Below, piece by piece: positions 32,286 through 43,371 of a stretch of DNA of 64,000 nt. Position 1 is the stretch's first letter. Each line of letters starts with the position of its first letter. Source of the stretch: Hofstenia miamia (lineage: Eukaryota > Xenacoelomorpha > Acoela); assembly GCA_004352715.1 (NCBI GenBank), contig SCFE01000006.1, positions 1,224,614 to 1,288,613 of the forward strand, written 5' to 3'. Below the pieces are notes generated by a model that saw only the letters and a list, made by a program, of their open reading frames with translations, was not told where the DNA came from and ran no database searches. The position numbers were made by a program, and so were the translations under genes.

Positions 32286-33233
32286 AGAGTCACTCAGGGC
32301 CTACTTTTTTTGATCTTATCTTTTTGGCACTCTGAAATAGTGTTGCGTCTTTTTGATGCTTTGATTTCCTGATTTGCTGCTATCTATTTGTATCAATTTC
32401 TTTTAATCAATTATTTAAATTTCAAGTGTAGCTATTTGATAGTGTTAGTATTTGTCTCCTTGATTTGAATTACATGTGATTGCTTATTTTAACTTTGTGA
32501 GGGAAATTGTGCTTTGAAACTGTAAACAATGCAGGTAATAAGTTCCAGATTTTTGTAATAAATATCTGAGTCACTGTAGTGAAGCACACAATAAATTTGG
32601 CTTCCTTCTTCTGCATTTGATCTTTTCAATTTATTATCTATTAACCCCCTTTAGATTCATCATTAAAGATTTGGTAATGATAACTATTGCTTAAGACAAA
32701 GCAAAAATTTGGGAGGAAACTGCACAGGGTCTGGGGTGACAAATAGCTCCTTAATGGTGACAGCCTAAATCATGGCTGCTTTAGCTTATGATTACATGTA
32801 GGGAATAACATCTTTTATTTTATCTGTTTGTACATGCACATAATAATTTACACTTTGCAAATATACTATGCTGTTGGTAAATGTGAATGCACAGCAATTA
32901 TGTGCCTTTTACTTATTATTTATTTTCATGAGCTGAGATAAGAGAACTCTGAGATAAATTGTTTATTGAGCTAGGAATTAATACTTGAGACACACAGTTA
33001 GCACCTTGGTGAGTAGGGATGGCTTCAAAGATATGGCTTCAGCATGATGCTGTGTGAATTGGTCACTGCTGAAGTTCTTTTTGGAATGGAATTTCTCTAT
33101 TTGTAAGGCAAAATGTATGTTCTCTGTTGGAATGTGGGTCACTCTCTGCTATGGTAGACTTTGCAACCTTTGATCTAAACTCTTGAGTTACCCAGTACTG
33201 CTAGAGTAGCCAGAGCTCCCCTGTAATTCTACA
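32283..33233 (+). repeat. element A 5' LTR
   Basis: About 951 bp, aligned throughout with 42417-43371. Ends ...AATTCTACA, complementary to the TGTAGAG start seen in the 3' LTR; here the start has decayed to TTTAGAG. It contains AATAAA near 32560 and 32590. Many differences from the 3' LTR are TG in one and CA in the other. Confidence 0.92.
32733..32753 (+). promoter_or_regulatory. 21-bp motif shared with the ORF3 leader (LTR copy)
   Basis: GGGGTGACAAATAGCTCCTTA. Near-identical copies lie in the 3' LTR (42857-42877) and twice between integrase and ORF3 (39384, 39429). A role in transcription is inferred only from this distribution. Confidence 0.45.
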
Positions 33234-33250
33234 TGGTGACCCTGACATGA
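33234..33250 (+). promoter_or_regulatory. primer-binding site, tRNA-Trp-like
   Basis: TGGTGACCCTGACATGA starts immediately after the LTR. It matches the complement of the 3' end of animal tRNA-Trp (CCA plus acceptor/T-arm, TGGTGACCCCGACGTGA) at 15 of 17 positions, and both mismatches are CG changed to TG or CA. Confidence 0.8.
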
Positions 33251-34370
33251 TTCTGGACAAATTAGGGTGTTAGTTAAACTTTCTAAACTATTCTGTTGAA
33301 GTGTGCAGATGAATCAATGCCTGGAGATGAACTCTATTCATGAAGCTTGCATATGTACCAAAGTGGTCATCTGATTTTTGCCTGGTGATTGTGACATAGT
33401 GCTGAGCCATACTGTTTCTATATTGTACCTGGTTTTGTTATTTCTCTTTGGTGTGAGTCAGCCAGGATAGTTGTTTCCCCTGGTTGTGAATCAACTTCAC
33501 TACCAATTGATGCATAACTTTGCCTCTTATGTTACTTTTACTGCAGTTCTGTGCTTTTGAAGCTGTTGCCAAGCTTCAACATTATTGTTACTTGTTTTGG
33601 TTCTTACCTTGTTGCAGTCTTGTTCTCCTAGAATTTGTATTTAATGTCATACCCTATACCATGCTGTTACTGTTATTAGTTTTTGTTTCTCTGAACCTGG
33701 ATGGAATCCCTCTCAATTTGTTGGAATTGTTTTCTGATTTTTTCTTACTGGGTTTTTTGCTGTTTCTTTTTTGCTAAATGGAATTTAGTGATTTATCTCA
33801 TAATGGGACTCCCACTCAGGGTCTCCCCAGTGTGAGCATTAGCAGCCTAAATGTTGCTCCTCACACCATTGGAATTAGTTCTATTGCTTCTCCCTTGTTG
33901 TTTGATCCTTACTTCATTCTCCTGTGGACACCACTGTCTCTGAAACCTTATAACCCCAAATTGATAAACTTTGTGCTGCCTTGGCCAAAGAAACTAGCTG
34001 ACACCTTGCTTGTGAGCAACACCTAGATTCACTTCAAACTGAAATGCAATAATGTGCCTGAGATACCTAATTGAGGGAGCACTGTTTCATTGACTCAATT
34101 AATGCTCTGGAAATCCAACTCCAGACCTTGGCAATGCCTCCACCTACTTCTCTACTGTGGCAGAGCAGCCTGCCTTATTCACCACTTCCCCAGTCTAGCC
34201 CTTCTGAGTACATCACTTGCAGTGTTCTACAATTTCTCTGAACATCTTTCAGAGCCAGTCTCTGAAATGATTTCTGCTCACCTTCTGAGCAGCCCCATTG
34301 TCTCAAATTCTACACCATTTACACCACAATTTGTTACCCTGTTACCTCTTTCACAGCTGGATAGCCCACC
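33251..34370 (+). other. element A leader and 5' gag region, decayed
   Basis: Two short in-frame openings (33520-33777, strongly hydrophobic, and 33778-34026) are followed by 34090-34389. None has a known motif. The N-terminal part of gag probably lies here, but the start codon cannot be fixed. Confidence 0.4.
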
Positions 34371-35286
34371 TTGCCACAGTCTGTTCTGACTCAGGTTCCC
34401 ACACTAACCACAATTGCTGCTCCAATTTTGTCTGTGCCAAGTGTGACCATTTTGCCTCCTGCACCTGTAAACAACTGTGTTACCCCTACTGGCATGACTC
34501 CAACTACTCCACCACAGCCATGTGATTTTTCCACATCTGCTCTTAACAGTGGCCCTCTCTTTACTCAATCAATCCTACCCACAACTGCTGCTGGAGCCAA
34601 TACTGCTAACCTGTTTAATCATCATTCAATATTCCTAAATTCACCGGAAATATTGACAAAATCTCTCAATCTTTTGAAGAATGGTTCTTTCTCTTTAAGT
34701 TAACTATGTGGCAGTACAAAGCTACCCAAGATGCCACTGTTGCTCAATTCCCCACATATCTTCAAGGTCTCACATATAATCAGTACATTATGCTAGATCA
34801 AGATGTGAAGACTAGCTATCTGCTTCTTATTGGATATTTTGAGGACCATTACAAGGCCCCCATATCAAACATCAGTACAAAACACTACTTTGTGATCTCT
34901 CATTCAAAAAAGGTGATGACGTTTGCATGTACATCACACAAGTGGAAAGGCTGTTTTGTTTAAGCAAGCTCACCCCTGAGTATTCAAAGCATGATCTTTT
35001 CTCATACATCTGCTGAGGCTTCCCACATAACATTTGAAGTTGCCTTGAACTCAAGTGTGACTCTGAGGATGATCTCAGTTTAATTATCCACAAGGCCATA
35101 AGCATCATATATATGCTGCACAACACTACTCATATTGATAAGGATGCCAGAGATCTAAAAGCTGGTTCTTCCTTACCAAAGTCTCATACCTCTTTGAGCA
35201 TTGTTGCTTTGACCATGAAAATAGAACTCAAGCAGTTTCATTGTTTCTATTGCAGTCAGAAATGGCACACTAAATCTCAGTGCTGA
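34371..35286 (+). pseudogene. element A gag (capsid and zinc knuckle)
   Basis: After a Pro/Thr-rich segment (34371-34620) a capsid block reads KFTGNIDKISQSFEEWFFLF, continuing past 34706 into LTMWQYKATQDATVAQFPTY. The FEEW motif recurs in element B. A nucleocapsid-type zinc knuckle at 35242-35283 has CX2CX4HX4C spacing (CFYCSQKWHTKSQC). Several frameshifts separate these parts. Gag forms the intracellular particle in which reverse transcription occurs. Confidence 0.75.
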
Positions 35287-35429
35287 GCAGTTATTCATCT
35301 AGTCACTGATGGTGAAGGTTTCATCATCAATGAACCCAGAAACCAAGAATGTTTTCTCAAGTCACCTGTTGGCTTAGCTACCCATTCAAACTAGTCAGAG
35401 CACTGCCTCCTAGAAAACATGCACATGAT

Positions 35430-35780
35430 GTTCTGGTAATCACTTTGCTGTTGCATACTAACATAATCCCAGTTAATATAAATGGATCCCTGGTAAATGT
35501 CACCATCAATACCAGAGCCTCAGCCTCAATCATTAGCAACTCCTGTTGCTCTAATCTGTACTTGTCACAAAATGACTTACTTCCATCTACTGTGTGTCTG
35601 CTAGATGCTTCTGGAAATTCCCTCTTACTCCAAGGGTTGCATACTGAACCTAGAGTTATACATTTGGCAGGAGCTATTTGTTTTTGATCTAATTGTCATT
35701 GATACTTGCAGTCAACTGCTTCCATATGACATAATTTTGGGAAATGATTTTCTCAAGCAGAATTTATGCATTATTGATTA
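35430..35780 (+). pseudogene. element A aspartic protease
   Basis: The active-site DTGAS triad region is present as NTRAS (Asn codon at 35508), so the catalytic Asp is lost; both changes are G to A. After a frame change near 35610 the C-terminal ILGNDFL flap-fold signature follows (about 35737-35757). The domain would cleave the Gag-Pol polyprotein in an active element. Confidence 0.75.
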
Positions 35781-36210
35781 TGTTAATAACACCATCTCCA
35801 TCAGAGAAAGTGAATGTCAACAAGAGCTCACCACCATCCCCAGCAAGGACATATCTTTGAGCTTTTCTGAACATGTGATCATGGAGCCTCATCATTGGCA
35901 ACATGTTCCTGTCACCACTGACTCTGTTTATACTGGAGATGTTATGATTTCTGGATTTAAGGGAAAATGCTTTTGTGGAATTAATTTCTCCCCTGATCTC
36001 TGTCTTGTCTCTAAAGGAAAAACATGTGCTACTGTTCTAAATAGTTCTGATTCTTTGGTAAAAATAGATCCATCTCAACTGAGGCTTGTTGCAACTCTGG
36101 TTCATCTGGAATTCCAGGCCACCACCTGCTCACCAATCTTAACAGCCATCCATGATCTGGTAGAGCCAAGTGAAAACATTCAGATCCCCCTTGTTAATGA
36201 GCAGACACAT

Positions 36211-36930
36211 CCGCATCTTAGTGCTCAGGAGCACAAGTCACTTTCCCATCTGCTCCAACAGCATTATGAGGTCTTTAATTATAGCTTGTTCCGCATTGGC
36301 CAGGCCATTGGAGAACAGCATTCCATCATAACCAAGAACAATCATCCAATTTGCTTGTGCATCAGAAGAGTACCAGAAAACCTCTGGGAAGAATATGAAA
36401 AGATCTTAAGCAACCTCATAGAAAGTGGCATTATCCAAGCTAACAATAGCCCCTACATGGCTCCCACTGTCTTTATTAAACAAGGTGACAAGTACCACCT
36501 CTGCATGGACTTCAGAAAGCTTAATGATGTTACAGTAAAGGATGCATACCCACTCCCACACATTGAGGATCTCCTTTACAATGCTATTCAATACAAGTTA
36601 TTCAGCTGCCTTGACCTGTGCAAAGCTTACTGGCAGGTGCCAATAAAGCCCACTGATATTTCAAAGACTGCCTTTATAACTCCCTACAGCCTCTTTGAGT
36701 GGAAGTATATGGCTTTTGGGCTCTGCAACACCCCTGCAACATTTCAGTGCTATGTTACCCACGTGCTCAGAAATGGCGCCAATGTACTTGAGCCTGGTAT
36801 AACAGCCTATATGGACAATATTCTCATTGCTGGTAACACTTTCTCTGAGCATCTGGAAAGGCTTGGATGCACCATCAGCTTGTTATATGAGTCTGGCCTT
36901 CAAGTCAATGGGAATAAGTGTTCTCTGTTA
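36211..36930 (+). pseudogene. element A reverse transcriptase (Ty3 type)
   Basis: An uninterrupted frame (35605-37344) covers the whole RT. Motifs in order: YHLCMDFRKLND, AYPLPHIEDLLY, FSCLDLCKAYWQVPI (motif A Asp), YMAFGLCNTPATFQ (motif B) and AYMDNILIAG at 36805. The catalytic YxDD is YMDN: the second Asp (36817-36819) is AAT, a G-to-A change, which should abolish polymerisation. The preserved frame makes this the most readable domain of element A. Confidence 0.9.
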
Positions 36931-37194
36931 CAGCCTTGTGTCATCTTTCTCAGAAGAATTCTTGAACCTGGTCATATCTCCATTAAGAACAATGTGAAAG
37001 ACCATCTCAATAAAATTGAAACTCCCTGTTCTCATAAGGATGTGCAAAGCCTTATGGGATTCTTGAATTACTATGGTGCCTTCATCTCAGAGTTAGCTAA
37101 CAAAACAAAGCACATCTCCAACTTACTATGGTGCAATGTTGAATTTAAATGGAGCTGGGTTGAGCAGGAAGAGCTTGGCAATGTTAAGAAAGAG

Positions 37195-37470
37195 CTTAGA
37201 GGAATTCCCAGCTTAAACAAACCAGATTACTCAAAGGAATTCCTTGTCAACTGCAATGCCAGTTCCATCACTATCAGTGGCATGCTTAGTCAGATCATTG
37301 ATGGGAAGGAGAGCCCCATCCAATATTTCAGCCACAAGCTCTGAAATGCTGAGCAAAATTATGGTGCAACCAAGTCAGAAATGCTAGCTTTAGTTGAGAG
37401 TCTGAAAAAGTTTCATTTTTTTATCCTGAGTTCACTGTGCACACTAACAACTCAGTCCTGGTATGGTGGT
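37195..37470 (+). pseudogene. element A RNase H
   Basis: KEFLVNCNASSITISGMLSQ carries the position of the first catalytic Asp, here Asn (NCNAS for the usual DASD/TDAS-type box). YFSHKL is followed by a stop at 37342 and then NAEQNYGATKSEMLALVESL, which holds the conserved E of the second motif. One stop and a frame loss beyond 37440 break the domain. Confidence 0.8.
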
Positions 37471-37739
37471 GAAATTCTCTTGGGACAAATCCAATATCAT
37501 CACCTGGTGGATTGAGTACTTAAATGACTTTACCTTCTCTATTAAACACTGAGCAGAGAGACTGCACAACAATGCAGACTATTGGACTGCTCTCCCTAGC
37601 TATGAGCATGACCTCTGGAAACCACCTGGAGAGAAAACACCATTCAGGTTTATCCCTTACAGCAACTATTAGTGTCTGCCTGAGATCAAGGCAGATCAAC
37701 ATGAGAATGAGATCCTCCCTATCTTAGTGAAGGAGGAGA

Positions 37740-38955
37740 TTACTGAAGTAGAAATCATACATCACCAATGCTACAACAAAGTGTTAAGCAAGATCATTGC
37801 CAAGCTGAAAAATGACAACTACATCCTCAGCCCCATTGCCAACAGGTATTTTCAGCACTATAATTGGAAACTGACTGATGCAGGCCTGCTTTACACACAG
37901 AGCCAAAATAGTTGACTGACAGTTCCCAAATACTTTCAAAGAGATTTGGTACAAAAGATTAAAGAGAAAGGCCATTTAAGTATCATTCAAATAGAGTGAA
38001 CATTAATGCAAGATATGTAACTATTGGTATTAGAGCCACAGTGCAGGATGTGATCAACAAATGCACCACTTGCCTGTTGCAGGGAGCCAGACATTTTGTG
38101 GAACAGTGAGCTGAGCTGCATAGCAGAGCCATGGAACACACAAATGAAGTTGTACATATGGACATCAAGAAGCTCTCTCACAATGAGGAGGGGTACCAGT
38201 ACCTCCTCATACTTATTGATCATTTTACCAAGTACACTCAACTCATCCCCTCAACAGCACCACTACTGAGGTTATTGGAAAGAAAGTGGTCTAGGAATGG
38301 GTTCTCAAGTTTGGGCCCATGGAGTGCCTAATTTCATACTGTGGCCCTCAATTCAAAAACCACCTTATGGAGACCTTGATGGAGGAGCTTGAGATACTCC
38401 ATGAGTTCACCACTGTGTATCACCTGTAGTCCAATGGAGTTGTTGAAAGACTCAACCACACTGTTATCAAACTAATCTGAGTCACCCTTGCCTGAGCAGC
38501 AATCAGAAATTGGAAACACATCATTGAGGCAGTAGAGTATTTTTATAACACCACAGTACATACCACTACTAAGGTGAGCCTCTTTAAGGCCATGTTTGGC
38601 TGAGAGGTGAGTATGCCCCTTTCCATTATGTTCCCAGATTATAACAAACCCACATTGGAGAATTTTGTGAATCATATGTTACATGAATTTCAAGAAGTAC
38701 ACTTAACTATCTGTTGGAACACTAATCAATCTGTTATCTGTCAATGGTGAAATTTCAATCACAAACTGTATGGTGAGCCTCACAAGGTTGGTGACAAAGT
38801 TTTTGCAAATTTTCCTTGCCAGATCACTGATGCAAATCAAGTGTGGAAACTTGCTACCAACTGGCAGGGTCTGTTTACTATTACAAAGGTGTTAGACCAC
38901 CATAGATATTTATTGAATAATGGGAGAGTTGCCCATTTCCAATTACTCAAATGAA
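37740..38955 (+). pseudogene. element A integrase
   Basis: The zinc-binding region is only partly kept (GHLSI near 37970, NKCTTCLLQGARHF near 38060). The catalytic core starts HMDIKKLSHNEEGYQYLLIL with the first Asp at 38161; the second Asp of the DNGPQF-like box is replaced by Tyr (TAC at 38337, SYCGPQF); the third acid, E at 38445, is present in VVERLNHT. The C-terminal part (WQGLFTITKVLDHHRYLL) resembles the GPY/F region. Several TGA stops, each consistent with a CGA or TGG origin, interrupt it. Confidence 0.85.
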
Positions 38956-39209
38956 CTGTTAAAGATATTAGCAATGTTGTCATCAACCCTAATAGTGAAT
39001 TTTCACTTGTTAATGATGGAGTAAATGAACTTGAGAGTTATACTAACCTCACTGAGTGTGAGGAAGATGACCTCTCTGAGGTCAATTATAACTATAACCT
39101 TGGCAATAGTAGCAACATTACTGCTACTCATATTTTGCTGAGATGTAGAGTTAGGGACCAAGAGTATTTAGACCACTTAAATACCCAAGATTGGGAACTT
39201 TATGTTTAG

Positions 39210-39550
39210 CAACTAAGCCACAGCAGATGAAATGAACCAAGAACCAGCTGCCCATGAGAAGATGAGTGAGGCAAAGACATAACTCCTGTGATGAACAGAG
39301 CTGAGATGACACCCCTCATCAAGCAGAGGATAGCATATCCCGCAAGAGAGGAAGGACTCAGGTAGCAGACCACGTGACTACTTGGGGTGCCAAATAGCCC
39401 CTTAGGAGCATGATTCCTGTAACTATTTGGGGCACCAAATAGCCCCTCAGGAATCCCAGGAGTTAAGTAAGTACAGAGTGCCTTTTGCTAACTTAAGTAC
39501 CAACACTAAAATGTCTCATAGTGACTCAATAACCCCCTCTAGTCCCAGCC
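39210..39550 (+). promoter_or_regulatory. spacer between integrase and ORF3 with duplicated LTR-like motif
   Basis: Two copies of a motif (GGGGTGCCAAATAGCCCCTTA at 39384 and GGGGCACCAAATAGCCCCTCA at 39429) match GGGGTGACAAATAGCTCCTTA in both LTRs. The surroundings (CTGTAACTATTTGGGG and GTGACTACTTGGGG) are also duplicated. This could be a separate promoter or RNA-processing region for ORF3. The function is inferred. Confidence 0.45.
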
Positions 39551-39589
39551 CTTTGTCATGCACCTCTACTAGCATTAGGTCCCAGAGAA

Positions 39590-42340
39590 ATGAAGAGCAG
39601 CAATGAAAGATTTCTAAGATAGGAGACAAAACTTTACATTCATACTTTATCCCCCAAGGCAGTTAGTTTTGTACATGACAACTTATCAGAGGAAACAAAA
39701 AAATTACAGAGGAAACAAAAAAATTACCCTGGATGTACAACACCAAGAATCTCACATGTGTGGTGGACATCATTCCATTTGTCATTAATGTGGAGCATAG
39801 GCCTAAAATTAACACCATCATATGCCATGACTCCAAAATGCACAGAGGACTCAAGTGACCATACTGGCAAGGTATGGTCCACACCATGTTAGATGAGGAT
39901 TTTAATATAATGCACTTGTGCCAGCTGCTGAACAACAAGCATGCCATTCAGAAATTTGAGAACTTACTCATTCAAGTTGGTGAAGTTAACCAGCCCAAGG
40001 TAATGGAAATGATTGAAATAGTGTATAGGCTAGCAAAGGTTGAGAACATTCATCTTGTGATGTTTTTCAAAGAAGAATATCAGGACAAGATACCTGAGGA
40101 AGTCATTAACCTTCACTTTAGGATGTAGAACTTCACGATCCTCTATACTCACTACTATTGTCCCACCAGTATGCATCAGTTTGTTATCTTTTTGGTAACC
40201 AAGTTAATTTACACCAACCTTCTTTTGTGTAAGAAGATACCCACCCATTGCCTTGCAGTTGACACAAGGCTTATCATAGACGCCCAGTCTTGTTTTAGTT
40301 ACAAACATGCATGTCAGTTTTGTGTTTTCTCAAAGCACCACAACTCTAGCTGAGATTGATGAGGTCTGGACTAATCTTAAGGTGGATAGAAACCCTGAGT
40401 CTGTTTGGCCAATTATTAATATCTGCAGAGCCTATGTCACAATACTCTGGATCCACCAACATTTCACTGAACGTCTGTTCTCTGAGAAGTTTGTGCCACC
40501 TATTCAGTGTTGTGGAGCCATTTGGGTACTGTCCATTTTTCTGACACAAGATCTGCACATCCAACTGCCCCTTGACCAAAATGCCCAAGAGCACCTCACC
40601 AAGAAATGTATGCATGAGCTGGCCATTTGCCCCACCACATGGAAGATCAAGAACTGGCTTCTGCATTTGTTCTCACCTCTGTCATCACCTGGCAAAACCA
40701 AAAAGGCCATGGAGAGGTTTGAGAAGTTTTATGCCTGCCTTATCAGCACAAGTAGTCCTCAGATGATAGTTAACCACTTGGGTGTCACCTTTGCTCACCT
40801 CAACATTTTCTCAGAGACCCTCTGTAACAAGCTCTCTGAGATGTGGAGACAAGCCACCAAAGATTGTGAGATCATACCCATCACAGTTATCAAGCAGATG
40901 ATGCACTTGCCTGGGCAATTCTACTATAAAGAAGAACTATTAGCATCATCCACAGTCAAAGTATTGCCTGGAACCAAGGCATTTCTTGAAACCATTAACA
41001 TGCAGAAGTTTTCCAGAGCTCTCCAATACCTACACCAGCATGGTCAATTACTGAAGATGAGCAAATTCTAACCATAGAGCATCATCCAGATGAGTTTGCT
41101 GAAAAGCACTCTATCATCAACCATGTCATCAAGCAGAACAGGGATAATGATGTGTTGGGCTTAATGAAATTGTGTCTAACTGAAATGTTTACCAAAGAGG
41201 AATTAGTACTTCTACAATTGCCTGGGCAACAAATAGCCTTGGACATGGAATGTACCACATCCCGCCTTTGAATCTCCAACTCTCAGCTTGCCAAACCCCA
41301 TGAGTGTGGACTCTGCAGCACATTCTGGGATTCCATTAAAGAGGGAAAGATAAACTACCCTGTCACTATTGGGACCACCACATTAAGAGAGAAAGTTGCA
41401 CTAGACAATATCAAAGACTACACAGACAAACACAATTTGCTGTGTATTCCTCCACCTTGCATAATGACCCTACTCATCTTAGCATCATGGCATGTCAAGA
41501 AGGGGTGAAGGAAAGTCTCTGCTCACCTCTCTGATTCCATTAATTATGTCTCCACTGTGGCCAAGATCAACAAATCAATGCAAACATGGGAGTACAAGGA
41601 TACTAGAGACACCCTACTTGAGGGTGGGAACCCAGAATGCATTTACATTGATGGTAAGCTCACAATTAAGAGCATTTTCCAGAAGGGACAACTGATCTCC
41701 ATTCAGTTAACAAAAATCCATAACAAGATTGCAATGATGTGGCCCCTGTGTTCTTATTTTATTTCAGGCATTCAGTGATTTGATGTGGATAAACAACATT
41801 GAAACCCTCACTCAATACTACAACATCATGAAGTGAATTGAGATCATCACTATGCTGTGAGTAGAGGTTACTGATCCAGAAGAGATGAATTGAGATCATC
41901 ACTATGCTGTGAGTAGAGGTTACTGATCCAGAAGAGATGACTTTACAGCAGGTCAAAAAGTATTGCTCCCTGTTTATGAATCATGCAATGTGCATGGGAT
42001 TGCTAAGAGAGGTCTTCATCCATTTCTACCCAAACACCAAGATCAGTCCTGGACATGGATGCACTCATGACTCTCATGATAGTGCTGAAAGGCCTTTGTC
42101 TTTATGAGAGGTTTTATGATATGTTTACATGGAGGCTAAACAACTTAAGGAAGAATTGCCTGATTAGTGCCCATTTACCAGAGATTGAGTTCTTCTGCCT
42201 GAGGAGTGAAGAGGTTACACAGAGGGAGACTCTCATGTAGATCACCTGGTGACCTAGATATGCCAAAATTAAGTCTTGGGACAACATCCTAGCCACAGAA
42301 CTCATTGAGGAGATGCAAAAGCTCCTGTCTGGTCCCACAG
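39590..42340 (+). pseudogene. element A ORF3, conserved protein of unknown function
   Basis: Downstream of integrase, reading frames stay open over about 2.7 kb with only scattered stops and shifts; the longest piece is 40307-41071 (254 codons). Much of 41072-41778 continues in one frame with few stops. Three blocks recur in the same order in element D at 62.9-63.4 kb, so this is a shared gene and not random sequence. No signal peptide, membrane anchor or furin-type site is seen, which argues against an envelope protein; no nuclease or known domain was recognised. Composition is mixed helix-forming with many Leu, Lys and Glu. Local duplications of 20 bp (39687-39726) and 52 bp (41833-41936) are present. 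Confidence 0.7.
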
Positions 42341-42358
42341 TAAAACTCCTGCCACAAA

Positions 42359-42409
42359 NNNNNNNNNNNNNNNNNNNNNNNNNNNNNNNNNNNNNNNNNN
42401 NNNNNNNNN
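42359..42409. other. assembly gap (51 N) just before the 3' LTR
   Basis: The gap hides the end of ORF3 and most of the polypurine tract; GGGGG at 42410-42414 is probably the tract's end. Confidence 0.95.
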
Positions 42410-42416
42410 GGGGGTG

Positions 42417-43371
42417 TGTAGAGCCACTCAGGGCCTACTTTTTTCAATCTTATTATTTTGGCACTCTGAAATAGTGTTGCATCTTTTTGACACTTTGATT
42501 TCCTGATTTGCTGCTATCTATTTGTATCAATTTCTTTTAATCAATTATTTGAATTTCAAGTGTAGTTATTTGATAGTGTTAGTATTTGTNGAATTACATG
42601 TGATTGCTCATTTTAACTTTGTGAGGGAAATTGTGCTTTGAAACTGTAAACAATTCAGGTAATAAGTTACAGATTTTTGTAATAAATATCTGAGTCACTG
42701 TAGCAAAGTGCATTATAAATTTGGCTTCCTTCTACTGCATTTGATCTTTTCAATTTATTATCTATTAACCCCCTTTAGATTCATCATTAAAGATTTGGTA
42801 ACAATAACTATTGCTTAAGATCCAGTTACAATTCAAGAGGAAACTGCACTGGGTCTGGGGTCACAAATAGCTCCTTAACAGTGACAGCCTGAATCATGGC
42901 CACTTTAGGTTACAATTATGTGTAGGGAATAACATCTTTTATTTGATCTGTTCATACATTCACATAATAATTTACACTTTGCAAACATCCTATGCCATTG
43001 GTGAACATGAATGCACAGCAATTATGTGCCTTTTACTTATTATATAATTACATGAGCTGAGATAAGAGAACTCTGAGATAAATTGTTTATTGAGCTAGGA
43101 ATTAATACTTGAGACACACAGTTTCACCTTGGAGAGTAGGGATGGCTTCAAAGATATGGCTTCAGGAGGATGCCATGTGAATTGGTCACTGCTGAAGTTC
43201 ATTTTGGAATGGAATTTCTCTATTTGTTAGGCAAAATCATTGAACCACCAATGTACATTTTCTGTTGGAATGTGGGTCACTCTCTGCTATGGTAGACTTT
43301 GCAACCTTCAATCTAAACTCTTGAGTTACCCAGTACCACTAGAATAACCAGAGCTCCCCTGCAATTCTACA
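42417..43371 (+). repeat. element A 3' LTR
   Basis: Begins TGTAGAGCCACTCAGGGCCT and ends GCAATTCTACA, so it keeps both inverted tips (TGTAGA...TCTACA). A single N at 42590 replaces 11 bp present in the 5' LTR. It lies directly against a TA tract at 43372. Confidence 0.92.

Larger units (their letters stand above)
32283..43371 (+). mobile_element. Ty3-type LTR retrotransposon A, 11.1 kb, with an extra ORF3
   Basis: Two direct repeats of about 950 bp bound an interior with, in order, primer-binding site, gag, protease, RT, RNase H, integrase, a spacer and a further long coding relic (ORF3). RT before integrase is the Ty3 order. A typical Ty3 element is about 5-6 kb; the excess comes from ORF3 and long non-coding leaders. 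Many TG/CA changes, stops and lost catalytic residues show that it is old and inactive. Both outer flanks are (TA)n. Confidence 0.9.

Noticed and set aside
33520-33777. Hydrophobic 85-codon ORF in the leader of element A as an envelope or signal protein
   Set aside because: It lies before gag, has no processing site, and its bias follows from T-rich sequence.
35349-35687. Full-length 112-codon ORF as a distinct gene
   Set aside because: It is the protease part of element A pol in a shifted frame.
40346-40710. Minus-strand ORFs inside ORF3 of element A
   Set aside because: Shadows of the plus-strand coding region; no motif.
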